In this document: piece by piece, positions 1 to 8,130 of the stretch | Numbering within the stretch: the first letter of the stretch is position 1 | Layout of the letters: each line of letters begins with the position of its first letter | Assembly: GCF_003993795.1 (NCBI RefSeq) | Contig: NZ_RWKV01000015.1 | Span: 490,027 to 554,026 of the forward strand | DNA: 64,000 bases | From: Aquabacter cavernae | GTDB taxonomy: Bacteria > Pseudomonadota > Alphaproteobacteria > Rhizobiales > Xanthobacteraceae | Reading direction: 5' to 3' | Translations under genes and position numbers: made by a program | Notes under the pieces: generated by a model | Told to the model about the DNA's origin: nothing | What the model saw: only the letters and a program-made list of their open reading frames with translations | The model's database searches: none

Positions 1-119
1 CGCGTCAATGCCTTAACTCCGCCCCTTCAATCCCTTGTGATCAGGCTTCCTCAAAGGAACCCCAACGCCGGCCCAGAGTCGTATCAGGGGGCATCTCATT
101 CGGGGACGGGAGCGGACCC

Positions 120-716
120 ATGGGTACAACATCGGGCAGAACATCGTCTTTCCTCGCGGCAGGGCTCCTTGGCGGCCTTTTGGCGGGTCTCGCCGCCGCC
201 ACGCCCGCCTCAGCCCTTCCCCTCGGCGCCATGGCCGACAGCGCCAAGGCCCTCCCCGGCCCTGTGGAACAGGTGCAGTGGCGTGGTGGCTGGGGCGGTG
301 GTCCCGGCTGGGGCGGCGGCGGATGGCGCGGGCCCGGGTGGGGCGGCGGATGGCGGGGCGGATGGGGGCCAGGCCCGGGATGGGGTGGCCCCGGTTGGGG
401 TGGTCCCGGCCCTGGTTGGGGCTGGCGCTCAGGATGGGGACCCGGTCCCGGATGGGGCGGTGGCTGGGGTGGTGGCCCGCGCTGGGGCTGGGGTGGCGGC
501 GGATGCGCCTGGGGTGGCTGCGGATGGGGTCCGGGCGCGGGGTTCGCGACCGGCGTCATCGTGGGCTCGGCCATTGCCGCGCCGCCGCCCGTGATGATCT
601 ATGGCGGCCCGCCGGGCGGAAACGCGGTGGCCTACTGCATGCAGCGCTTCCGCTCGTACAACCCGGCCACCGGCACGTATCTCGGCTATGACGGTCGCCG
701 TCATGCCTGCCCGTGA
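120..716 (+). CDS. BA14K family exported protein, Gly/Trp-rich
   Basis: Predicted 198-residue exported protein. Residues 1-32 form a signal peptide (hydrophobic run, then ATPASA before the likely cleavage site). Residues about 54-150 are low complexity, built of GWGG, GPGWGG and GWRGG repeats rich in Gly, Trp and Pro. The C-terminus (about 165-198) holds the BA14K-type block with YCMQRFRSYNPATGTYLGYDG and a final Cys-Pro. The family is typical of Brucella/Rhizobiales cell envelopes and was named for an immunoreactive, lectin-like Brucella protein; no precise role is known. The ATG follows a GGGACGGGAG ribosome site. It is the first of two tandem paralogues; the next gene ends in nearly the same block. 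Confidence 0.85.
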   Translation: MGTTSGRTSSFLAAGLLGGLLAGLAAATPASALPLGAMADSAKALPGPVEQVQWRGGWGGGPGWGGGGWRGPGWGGGWRGGWGPGPGWGGPGWGGPGPGWGWRSGWGPGPGWGGGWGGGPRWGWGGGGCAWGGCGWGPGAGFATGVIVGSAIAAPPPVMIYGGPPGGNAVAYCMQRFRSYNPATGTYLGYDGRRHACP

Positions 717-983
717 CCCGGGCGGGTTTCCGGTCGGCATGTGAAGCGGTGCCCTCAAAGGCGCCGCCAGATAGCCGAACGTGATATCACCCCTGGGCGC
801 GCAGGCCGGTACATCGCCCGACCGATTCGGGGCTTCGGAAGAGGCCCCGGCACCGGACGAAGGCAGAGCCACCGGGCGCCGCGCGCGGGGTTCAGATTTG
901 CAGTCATGGCCCGCTTATGTTCCGACGCGGGCCGCGAAGACGGTTTTGGAAGATACTCGGTAGAAGGTTCTGGGAGAAGGTTG

Positions 984-1475
984 ATGCGCAGAAGTCTGTC
1001 CTTGCTCACTGCCGCCGCGATGCTCGCGGGCGTCGCCGCTCCGGCGGCCCAGGCGCAGGCCCTGCGGCCCGCCATGCCCGCCCTCGACGGCGCCAGCTCC
1101 GTCACGCAGGTCCAGTGGGGCCCCGGCCCCGGCTGGGGACCCGGCCGGCGACCCGGCTGGGGTCCGGGCCCGGGCTATGGCCCCGGCTACGGCCCCCCGC
1201 CCGGCTACTATCGCAACAATTGCGGCTGGGGCGGCTGCAACAACAACAACAATGCGGGCGCGGCTGCCGCCGCCGGCCTCGTGGGTGGCCTGATCCTCGG
1301 CGCCGCCGCCGCGAGCGCCGCCCAGCAGGCCCAGCAGCCCCCGGCGGTCTATTACGCGCCGGGCCCGGCGGCCGATCCCAATTGGATCGCCTATTGCTCG
1401 GCGAAGTATAGGAGCTTCGACCCGCGCACCGGCACGTATCTGGGCTATGACGGCCTGCGCCATCCCTGCCAGTGA
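984..1475 (+). CDS. BA14K family exported protein (second copy)
   Basis: 163-residue paralogue of the preceding gene. The ATG at 984 is chosen over upstream in-frame codons because it follows GGGAGAAGG and starts a clean signal peptide (MRRSLSLLTAAAMLAGVAAP.., cleavage near AQAQA). The middle has a GPGWGPG/GYGPG repeat, a run of asparagines in CGWGGCNNNNN, and an Ala/Gly-rich hydrophobic stretch that may be a glycine-zipper-like segment. The C-terminus carries the BA14K block ending YLGYDGLRHPC. The two copies share ends but differ in repeat region, so they look like an old duplication with rapid drift in the linker. Confidence 0.85.
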   Translation: MRRSLSLLTAAAMLAGVAAPAAQAQALRPAMPALDGASSVTQVQWGPGPGWGPGRRPGWGPGPGYGPGYGPPPGYYRNNCGWGGCNNNNNAGAAAAAGLVGGLILGAAAASAAQQAQQPPAVYYAPGPAADPNWIAYCSAKYRSFDPRTGTYLGYDGLRHPCQ

Positions 1476-1486
1476 CAAACGCTGCG

Positions 1487-1513
1487 GGGCCGGAAGCCAC
1501 GCGCTTCCGGCCC
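1487..1513 (+). terminator. terminator-like hairpin after the second BA14K gene
   Basis: A perfect 11-bp stem (arms GGGCCGGAAGC and GCTTCCGGCCC) with a 5-nt CACGC loop lies 12 nt past the BA14K stop. There is no long T-run after it, so it may need Rho or act only as a 3' stabiliser. Confidence 0.5.
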
Positions 1514-1656
1514 TCCTGGCTTACCCGCATTCATAAGCATTGCTTGGCGGGATCATCAGCACATTGAATTGCCCATCCGATCCGGCGCGCGCTAAGGTTT
1601 GCCCGACGCCGGATGCATGTCTCTGGCCATAAACAAGAAACGCCAAAGAGACGGGC

Positions 1657-2406
1657 ATGCTCTCCCTTTACGTGGTGGTGGCCGCCGGAGCCATGGTGGC
1701 CGGGTTCGTCCAGGGCATGTCGGGCTTCGGCTTCGGCCTCGTGGCCATGTCGCTCTGGGCCTGGATGCTCGAACCGGAACTGGCCGCCGCACTCATCGTC
1801 TTCGCCTCCCTGATCGGCCAATGCCTCACCGCGCACACCCTGCGGCGCGGGTTCGACGCGCGGCTGCTGGCGCCCTATCTCCTGGGCGGACTGGCGGGCG
1901 TCCCGCTCGGCGTCATGGCCCTGCCGCATCTGGACATGGTCACGTTCCGCGCGCTCCTGGGGGGCCTTCTGGCGGTGTGGTGCCCCGCCATGCTGCTGGC
2001 GCGGCACATTCCGCGCATCACCGGGGGCGGGCGGATCGCCGACGGCCTCACGGGGCTGGCGGGCGGAGTGCTGGGCGGGCTCGGCGGGTTTACCGGCGTG
2101 GTCCCCGCCTTGTGGTGCACGCTGCGCGGCTATCCCAAGCACACCCAGCGCACGATCATCCAGAGCTTCAACCTGTCCATGCTGCTGGTGACCATGATCT
2201 CCTATCTCGTCGCGGGCATCGTGACGGCGGAGATGCTGCCCTTCTTCGCGGTGGTGGCCCCGGCGCTGCTGGTGCCGACGCTGGTGGGCGCGAAGGTCTA
2301 TGCGGTCATGAGCGAGGCGCGGTTCCGCCAACTCATCCTCGGCCTGCTGGCCGCCTCGGGCATCGCGCTCCTGGGTTCGTCCGCCGTCACCCTGCTGATG
2401 CGCTGA
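1657..2406 (+). CDS. sulfite exporter TauE/SafE family protein
   Basis: 249-residue inner-membrane protein with about eight hydrophobic helices, starting at once in a helix (MLSLYVVVAAGAMVAGFVQG). The glycine-rich helices MSGFGFGLVAM and VLGGLGGFTGVVPA match the two TauE/SafE repeats. Members export sulfite or sulfoacetate, or import related anions. Its 3' end overlaps the convergent siroheme synthase gene by 20 bp. Siroheme is the cofactor of sulfite reductase, so sulfite handling is a reasonable inference, but specificity cannot be read from sequence. Confidence 0.85.
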   Translation: MLSLYVVVAAGAMVAGFVQGMSGFGFGLVAMSLWAWMLEPELAAALIVFASLIGQCLTAHTLRRGFDARLLAPYLLGGLAGVPLGVMALPHLDMVTFRALLGGLLAVWCPAMLLARHIPRITGGGRIADGLTGLAGGVLGGLGGFTGVVPALWCTLRGYPKHTQRTIIQSFNLSMLLVTMISYLVAGIVTAEMLPFFAVVAPALLVPTLVGAKVYAVMSEARFRQLILGLLAASGIALLGSSAVTLLMR

Positions 2407-3883
2407 CCGCTTCAGCGAGGGCCATGGCGCCCGCGCCCTCCGACAAAGCATGGCCATAGAGCACGAGGCATGGCCCCTTGGCGCCCTCATCCACGGCCCG
2501 CGCCACCTCTTCCGCCAGCCGCCCCAGCGGGGCGGACACCACCACCTGATCGGGGCGCGTGGCGGAGAAGACCGCGAGCGCGGGCACGGACGGGTCGATG
2601 CCTGCCCCCGCCAGCCGCCCCACCAGTTCCCCCAGCGTGCGGCGGGGCATGTAGACCACGGTGGTGGCCGCCGGGTCCGCCAGCGCCTTGAAGTCCAGGT
2701 CCTTGGGCAGCTTGCCGTCGCGCGCATGGGCGGTGACGAATTGCAGCCGCCGCGCATGGTCGCGATGGGTGAGCGACGTGACGAGACCGGCGGCGACGCC
2801 CTGGGGCGAGGAGATGCCGGGCACCACCTCCACCGGAATGCCCGCCGCCCGGCAGGCGGTGATCTCTTCCCCCGCGCGGCCGAAGATCATGGGATCCCCG
2901 CCCTTCAGGCGCACCACGCGGCGGCCCTCCTTGGCGAAGCGGACCATTAGCGCGTTGATGTCGTCCTGCTTGCAGGAAGGGCCGTAGCCGGTCTTGCCCA
3001 CCAGCATCTTGCGCGCCTCGCGCCGGGCGAAGTCCAGCACCTGCGGGGAGACGAGGTCGTCATAGAGCACCACTTCCGCCGATTGCAGCGCGCGCACCGC
3101 CTTCAGCGTCAGCAATTCGGGATCGCCCGGCCCGGCCCCCACCAGCACCACGGACCCCGTGGCGGGCGTGGCGCGGGCGGCCTCCATTGCATCGAACAGG
3201 GCCCGGCGGTCGCCTTCCCCCGGCTCCCGCTCCGGCTCGGCCATGGCGCGGACGGCGAACGCCTCCCAGAAGGCGCGCCGCGCCTGGAAGGACAGGCCGA
3301 GGGCGGTCACGGAGGCGCGCCAGTCCTGCGCCGCCTGCGCCCAGCGCCGGAAGCCCTTGGGCAGGATGGCCTCGATCTTGGCGCGGATGGCCTGCCCGAA
3401 GACCGGCGCCGCCCCGTCCGTGGAGATGCCCACCACGAGGGGCGAGCGGTTGACGATGGCGCCGAAGGCGAAGTCGCAGAAGGCGGGTCGGTCCACCACA
3501 TTCACCGGCACGCCCGCCGCGCGGGCCGCCTCAGCAAAGCGCGCCGCCTCCGCGTCATCCTGCGCGTCGCAGATGGCGAGGGCTGCGCCCGCAAGGTCGC
3601 CCGCCTCCCAGCCGCGCCGCACCAGTGTCACCGGCCCGCCGGGCGCCTCGGCCGCAAGCTCCGTCATCTCGGCGCAGGGCGCGGCGGCGAGGACATCCAC
3701 ATGGGCGCCGGCGGCGGAAAGAAGCTCCGCCTTCCAGACCGCAGGCGCATCGCCGCCCGCCACCACCACCTTCTTGCCCGCGAGGGCGAAGAAGACCGGC
3801 AGGCGCGCCAGCGGCTCCATGCGCCCGCCATGCTTCTCACGCGGCGCGCGGGGGGTGTTCGGCTTGTCGGCCGGAGGGGCCAT
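2387..3883 (-). CDS. cysG: siroheme synthase CysG (trifunctional)
   Basis: 498-residue fusion enzyme making siroheme from uroporphyrinogen III. About residues 22-235 are the precorrin-2 dehydrogenase/ferrochelatase part, with the NAD-binding strand VFFALAGKKVVVAGGDAPA and the siroheme synthase middle and dimer regions. About residues 240-498 are the SAM-dependent uroporphyrinogen methyltransferase, starting VVLVGAGPGDPELLTLKA and containing VRLKGGDPMIFGRAGEE and VVPGISSPQGVAA. Length is slightly above the E. coli enzyme (457) because of an N-terminal extension. A second ATG at 3820 would remove this extension (MEPLARLPVF) and may be the real start. The product serves sulfite and nitrite reductases; neither is in the window. 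Confidence 0.95.
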   Translation of the reverse strand: MAPPADKPNTPRAPREKHGGRMEPLARLPVFFALAGKKVVVAGGDAPAVWKAELLSAAGAHVDVLAAAPCAEMTELAAEAPGGPVTLVRRGWEAGDLAGAALAICDAQDDAEAARFAEAARAAGVPVNVVDRPAFCDFAFGAIVNRSPLVVGISTDGAAPVFGQAIRAKIEAILPKGFRRWAQAAQDWRASVTALGLSFQARRAFWEAFAVRAMAEPEREPGEGDRRALFDAMEAARATPATGSVVLVGAGPGDPELLTLKAVRALQSAEVVLYDDLVSPQVLDFARREARKMLVGKTGYGPSCKQDDINALMVRFAKEGRRVVRLKGGDPMIFGRAGEEITACRAAGIPVEVVPGISSPQGVAAGLVTSLTHRDHARRLQFVTAHARDGKLPKDLDFKALADPAATTVVYMPRRTLGELVGRLAGAGIDPSVPALAVFSATRPDQVVVSAPLGRLAEEVARAVDEGAKGPCLVLYGHALSEGAGAMALAEAVSASAG

Positions 3884-3905
3884 GGTCGGTTCCGTAAGTG
3901 TCAGT

Positions 3906-3938
3906 CCGTCATGCCCGGACGCGATCCGGGCATGACGG
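3906..3938. repeat. interspersed palindrome (CCGTCATG/CCGGGCATGACGG type)
   Basis: A perfect 14-bp inverted repeat, arms CCGTCATGCCCGGA and TCCGGGCATGACGG around a CGCGA loop, fills most of the gap between cysG and polA. Its arm resembles the ends of the larger element at 31377-31472. Short palindromes with these arms are familiar intergenic repeats in Rhizobiales genomes. Confidence 0.65.
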
Positions 3939-3989
3939 GTTGTTCAGCTTCACTGTGAGCGCACGCGCCCGCTTCGGCAAGACGGCCCC

Positions 3990-6989
3990 TCAGTGCGCCT
4001 CTTCCCAGTTGGCCGCCGCGCGCGCGTCCACCTTCAGCGGGACGGTGAGGGCGACGGCGGGCAGGCTCGCCTCCTCCATCACCGCGCGCACCACGGGCAA
4101 TGTCGCCTCCGCCTCGCCCTCGGGCACCTCGAACACCAGTTCGTCATGCACCTGCAGCAGCATGCGGGCGGAGAGCTTGGCCTTCTCCAGCGCCGGCTCC
4201 ATGCGGATCATGGCGCGGCGGATGATATCCGCCGCCGTGCCCTGCAGCCGGGCATTGATGGCCGCGCGCTCGTTGAAGGCCCGCACCGAGGGATTGGAGG
4301 CCGCGATGTCGGGATAATGGCAGCGCCGCCCGAACAGGGTGGTCACATAGCCATGCTCCCGGCAGAAGGCTTTCGTCTCGTCCATATAGGCCCGGATGCC
4401 GGGGAAGCGCTCGAAATAGCGGCGGATATAGAGCCCGGCCTCTTCGCGTGGAATGCCCAGCTGGTTGGCGAGGCCGAAGGCGGAGATGCCGTAGATGATG
4501 CCGAAATTGATAGCCTTGGCGCGCCGACGCACCTCGCTGGGCATGCCTTCCACCGGCACGCCGAACATTTCCGAGGCGGTCATGGCATGGATGTCCAGCC
4601 CGTCCTGGAAGGCCTGCTTGAGGCTCGGAATGTCCGCGATCTCCGCCAGCAGCCGCAGCTCTATCTGCGAATAGTCGGCGGACACCAGAAGATTGCCCGG
4701 CTCCGCCACGAAGGCGCGGCGGATGCGGCGGCCCTCCTCGGTGCGGATGGGGATGTTCTGCAAGTTCGGCTCGGAGGAGGAGAGCCGCCCCGTGGTGGTG
4801 GCGGCCAGTGCATAGGCCGTGTGCACCCTCTTGGTGCGCGGGTTCACGTAAGAGGGCAGCGCGTCCGTATAGGTGGAGCGCAGTTTGGAAAGCTGGCGCC
4901 AGTCCAGGATCTTGCGGGGCAGCTCATGGCCCGCCTCCGCCAGTTCCTCCAGCACGTTGGCCTTGGTGGACCAGGCGCCCGTGGGGGTCTTGGTGGCGCC
5001 GGGCAGGCCCATGCGGCCGAACAGGATGTCGCCGATCTGCTTGGGGCTACCCACATTGAGCCGCTCGCCCGCCAGTTCCGCGATCTCGTCCTCGATGCGG
5101 GCCGCCCCCTGCGCGAACTCCACCGAGAGGCGCGAGAGCATGGCGCGGTCGATGGAGACGCCCCGCGCCTCCATGCGGCCGAGCACCGGGATGAGCGGGC
5201 GCTCCAGGGTTTCATAGACCGTGGTCATGGCCTCCGCCGGAAGGCGGGGCTTGAGCACCTGCCACAGGCGCAGCGTCACGTCCGCATCCTCAGCCGCATA
5301 GGCGGTGGCGGGCTCCAGCGCCACCTTGTCGAAGGTGATCTGCGCCTTGCCCTTGCCCGCCACTTCCGTGAAGGCGATGGGCTGGTGGCCGAGATGGCGC
5401 ACGCTGAGGTCGTCCATGCCGTGGTTCCCGCGCCCGGCATCGAGCGCATAGGACATGCACATGGTGCAGTCGAAGGGCGCGACCGTGATGCCGTAGCGGG
5501 CGAGGATCGCCGCGTCATACTTCACATTGTGGCCGATCTTCAGCGTGCCCTTGTCCTCCAGCATCGCCTTCAGGGCGGCCAGGGCCTCGGCAAACGGGAT
5601 CTGGCCCTCGATCCGCCCCTCGCTGAACAGGCCGTCGCCCGCACCCACATGGGCGAGCGGGATGTAGCAGGCCTCGTTGGGCCCGAGCGCCAGGGAGACG
5701 CCCACCAGATCCGCCTGCTGGGCATCCACCCCGGTGGTCTCGGTGTCGAAGGCGACGACGCCCTGGTCCACGGCCTTGGCGCACCAGCGCTTCAGCTCGG
5801 CAAGGTCCATCACCGCGCGGTAGAGGCTGCGGTCCACCTTGGCGGCGCGCGCCGCCTCCTGGCGCTTGGCGGCAAGGTCCGCGGGCGCGGCCACGTCCGG
5901 GCGGCCGGGCACAGCGGCGGGCGCGGCAGGCGCGGGCGTGTCGCCGGGTTCCGCCAAAGCGGGCGCGAAGCCGGAGGGCGCCGAGTTGGACGGTGCTCCT
6001 GGGGCAAGCGCGGGGTCCGCCTCGATCTCGCCCGCCTCCACGCTGAACGCCTCGGCGGCGCGGCGGGTGATGGTGGTGAATTCCATGGCCTTGAGGAAGG
6101 CCACGAGGCGGCGCCCGTCCGGCGCCTCCAGCACGAGATCCTCCAGCGGCACTTCCACGGCGACATCATCAACCAGTGTCACCAGCGTCTTGGAGATGCG
6201 GGCCTTCTCCTGGTTCTCCGGATCGAGCAGCGACTCGCGGCGCTTGGGCTGCTTGATCTCGGACGCGCGGGCCAGCAGGCCCTCCAGCGAGCCGTATTCC
6301 TGGATGAGCGCGGAAGCGGTCTTGATGCCGATGCCGGGCACGCCGGGCACATTGTCGGTGGAATCGCCGGCCAGCGCCTGCACGTCCGTGACCTGCTCCG
6401 GCGGCACGCCGAAATAGTCCAGCACCTCGGGCAGGCCGATGCGCCGCTCCGGCCGCGCCCCGCGCCCGCCCGCCTCGCCGGAAGCCGGGTCATACATGCT
6501 CACCCGATCGCCGACGATCTGCATCAGATCCTTGTCGGCGGAGACCACCAGCACGTCGGCACCGGCGGCGGCGGCCTGGCGGGCATAGGTGGCGATGAGG
6601 TCGTCCGCCTCGTAGCGCGCCATCTCCACGGGGATGAGGCCGAACGCCTTCACCGCCTCCCGCATGAGGGGGAATTGCGGGATCAGCTCCTCGGGCGGCG
6701 CGGATCGGTTCGCCTTGTACTCGGGATAGAGTTCCTTGCGGAACGAATCCTCGGACTTGTCGAAGATGATGGCGAGATGGGTGGGGCGGATGCCCACGGC
6801 CCCGTCGCGGATGAACTGGAACAGCTTGGTGCAGAACAGGCGCACCGCCCCGGTCGGCAGCCGGTCCGAACGGAAATTGTATTTCCGGTCCTGATTGATG
6901 GACTGGAAATAGGCGCGGAAGACGAAGGAAGAGCCATCCACCAGGAAGACATGGTCTCCCTTCTGGATGGGGCGCGGGGCTGCGGACAT
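3990..6989 (-). CDS. polA: DNA polymerase I
   Basis: 999 residues, a little longer than E. coli Pol I (928). Domains in order: 5'-3' nuclease (about 1-290, beginning HVFLVDGSSFVFRAYF, with YEADDLIATYA and DKDLMQIV), a Pro/Ala-rich linker (about 330-390), a 3'-5' proofreading exonuclease (about 395-590), and family A polymerase (about 610-999). The exonuclease keeps DTETTG (Asp415, Glu417), so proofreading is probably active. The polymerase keeps VSADYSQIELRLLA, RRRAKAINFGIIYG and LQVHDELVFEVP. The frame is open well upstream, but the ATG at 6989 starts the conserved N-terminus and all residues before it are unlike the family. Confidence 0.97.
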   Translation of the reverse strand: MSAAPRPIQKGDHVFLVDGSSFVFRAYFQSINQDRKYNFRSDRLPTGAVRLFCTKLFQFIRDGAVGIRPTHLAIIFDKSEDSFRKELYPEYKANRSAPPEELIPQFPLMREAVKAFGLIPVEMARYEADDLIATYARQAAAAGADVLVVSADKDLMQIVGDRVSMYDPASGEAGGRGARPERRIGLPEVLDYFGVPPEQVTDVQALAGDSTDNVPGVPGIGIKTASALIQEYGSLEGLLARASEIKQPKRRESLLDPENQEKARISKTLVTLVDDVAVEVPLEDLVLEAPDGRRLVAFLKAMEFTTITRRAAEAFSVEAGEIEADPALAPGAPSNSAPSGFAPALAEPGDTPAPAAPAAVPGRPDVAAPADLAAKRQEAARAAKVDRSLYRAVMDLAELKRWCAKAVDQGVVAFDTETTGVDAQQADLVGVSLALGPNEACYIPLAHVGAGDGLFSEGRIEGQIPFAEALAALKAMLEDKGTLKIGHNVKYDAAILARYGITVAPFDCTMCMSYALDAGRGNHGMDDLSVRHLGHQPIAFTEVAGKGKAQITFDKVALEPATAYAAEDADVTLRLWQVLKPRLPAEAMTTVYETLERPLIPVLGRMEARGVSIDRAMLSRLSVEFAQGAARIEDEIAELAGERLNVGSPKQIGDILFGRMGLPGATKTPTGAWSTKANVLEELAEAGHELPRKILDWRQLSKLRSTYTDALPSYVNPRTKRVHTAYALAATTTGRLSSSEPNLQNIPIRTEEGRRIRRAFVAEPGNLLVSADYSQIELRLLAEIADIPSLKQAFQDGLDIHAMTASEMFGVPVEGMPSEVRRRAKAINFGIIYGISAFGLANQLGIPREEAGLYIRRYFERFPGIRAYMDETKAFCREHGYVTTLFGRRCHYPDIAASNPSVRAFNERAAINARLQGTAADIIRRAMIRMEPALEKAKLSARMLLQVHDELVFEVPEGEAEATLPVVRAVMEEASLPAVALTVPLKVDARAAANWEEAH

Positions 6990-7107
6990 CGGACGTTCCC
7001 GTTTTTCGGCGCGCACGATGCCCGAGCGGACCTTGCGGGACAACCCTCTCCCGGACGCCCTCCCCCGCCCATCCGCCACCGGAAGCGAGCGGACAACGCC
7101 AATGAGA

Positions 7108-7485
7108 TCAAACCGTGCGCAGCGGCTTTTCCAGCACCGCCAGCACGCGGGGCAGTTCGTGGCCGCGCTTGAGGATGAGCCCGGTCTGGGACACCACGCA
7201 ATAGGCGCCCTGCTTGCGGGCGAGGCGGGGATCCTTCTCGATCCGGTAGAGCGGCACATCCATGGCACGGCGGAAGATGGAGAAGACCGCCTTGTCCTTC
7301 AGGAAGTCGATGGCGTAGTCGCGCCATTCGCCTGCCGCGACCATGCGCCCGTACAGGTCGAGGATACGGTCCAATTCGCGCCGGTCGAACGTCACACGGG
7401 AGGGAGGTGAAGGAGTGCCGGAAGCCTGCGGGGCCGCGGGCGTCGCCCACGATCCGCCACGGCTTATGGGTTCGATATCTCCCAT
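7108..7485 (-). CDS. DUF2794 domain-containing protein
   Basis: 125-residue protein matching the alphaproteobacterial DUF2794 family by the segment VTFDRRELDRILDLYGRMVAAGEWRDYAIDFLKD (read here in parts) and the later RRAMDVPLYRIEKDP and YCVVSQTGLILKRGHEL. Function is unknown. The ATG at 7485 is chosen because GGGAGG sits just before it; the frame stays open to 7599 but that part looks non-coding. It lies upstream of polA on the same strand, 118 bp away, so the two could be co-transcribed. Confidence 0.85.
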   Translation of the reverse strand: MGDIEPISRGGSWATPAAPQASGTPSPPSRVTFDRRELDRILDLYGRMVAAGEWRDYAIDFLKDKAVFSIFRRAMDVPLYRIEKDPRLARKQGAYCVVSQTGLILKRGHELPRVLAVLEKPLRTV

Positions 7486-7654
7486 CGGGCCTCCCAGCGA
7501 AGCAATCACGAAGGCGATGATCCTCCCCCTGGATGCCTCTGGCAAGAGGAATGGAAAGCCGGCTTCGGGCGACTTCACGGGGTCGTCAACGGAAAACACA
7601 GAATGGTCGCTTTTCGGCCCAGTCCTCGCCCATGGGCGGCGGCATCTTCATATC

Positions 7655-7786
7655 CGTAGCAGGGCCGGTTCGCACTTGCTCCGGTCTATCCCAGCCCCCC
7701 AGCCCCCCGGGGTGATGAGCGAACCGGCCACTGCTACGCACCATCAGAAGACTTCCTCCAAGGCCGCTCCCCCAGCGGCCTTTTTT
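7655..7786 (+). ncRNA. candidate trans-acting small RNA with intrinsic terminator
   Basis: About 130 nt with two hairpins and no coding frame. The 5' hairpin pairs CGTAGCAG + GGCCGGTTCGC with GCGAACCGGCC + CTGCTACG: 19 bp, with a single bulged A (7730). Its 45-nt loop contains a tandem AGCCCCCC duplication. A short single-stranded linker follows with CTTCCTCC, an anti-Shine-Dalgarno-like motif. Then comes a textbook intrinsic terminator: GGCCGCT, CCCCC loop, AGCGGCC and six Ts. The order anti-SD box then terminator recalls alphaproteobacterial suhB/MmgR-type sRNAs, but I cannot confirm family membership. The T-run fixes the strand as plus. The 5' end is a guess placed at the foot of the first stem. 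Confidence 0.55.
7762..7786 (+). terminator. intrinsic terminator of the candidate sRNA
   Basis: Seven-base-pair GC-rich stem (GGCCGCT / AGCGGCC) with a CCCCC loop, followed directly by TTTTTT. No protein gene on the plus strand ends nearby, so it must terminate a non-coding transcript starting in the preceding region. Confidence 0.8.
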
Positions 7787-8130
7787 GTTGCGCGCGGGCG
7801 CCCGGCCGCGGCCCGGCACATTCAGCGCCGCCTCCTTACTCCCCGCACGCGGTCAGGCCCGGCCCAATCCACATTCCGCACAGGAGCAGGCAGAGCGTCC
7901 CGCCTGCCCCCGGCACGGGCAGGATATGTGTGGGTTTTGCTTGAGCGCCGACCGCCCCCCCGATCGCCGGTACCCCAGGCTTGCGGGCGCCGATCGAAGG
8001 ACGGCCGTTATCAAGACACGTACGGCCATGGGCAGCCTCGCAGGCTGCCCATGGCCGTAACCGTCAATTTGGCCGAAGAACCGGGAAGAAAAGGGCGGGA
8101 TGGCGCAAAAGCCGCGTGCGTCGGCCGCCT
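7787..8130. other. non-coding stretch with a perfect hairpin
   Basis: No convincing gene on either strand between the sRNA terminator and the DUF882 stop. The only clear structure is the 39-nt palindrome listed separately. Confidence 0.6.
8021..8059. repeat. perfect 39-nt palindrome (18-bp stem, 3-nt loop)
   Basis: Arms TACGGCCATGGGCAGCCT and AGGCTGCCCATGGCCGTA are exact complements separated by CGC. It lies 72 nt beyond the stop of the DUF882 gene. Neither side has a T-run, so it is not a classical intrinsic terminator; it may be a Rho-assisted 3' end or an extragenic palindrome. Confidence 0.85.

Noticed and set aside
56..83. GGAAC followed by CGTA upstream of the first BA14K gene, like a general stress (EcfG) promoter
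   Set aside because: Spacing is 19 nt rather than 16-17 and the -10 lacks the final T; too weak to call.
3993..7172. Plus-strand open frame of over 1000 codons opposite polA
   Set aside because: Antisense shadow of polA; no family features.
7586..7819. Small minus-strand open frame over the sRNA region
   Set aside because: No ribosome site, no recognisable protein, and it overlaps the stem-loop and the terminator.
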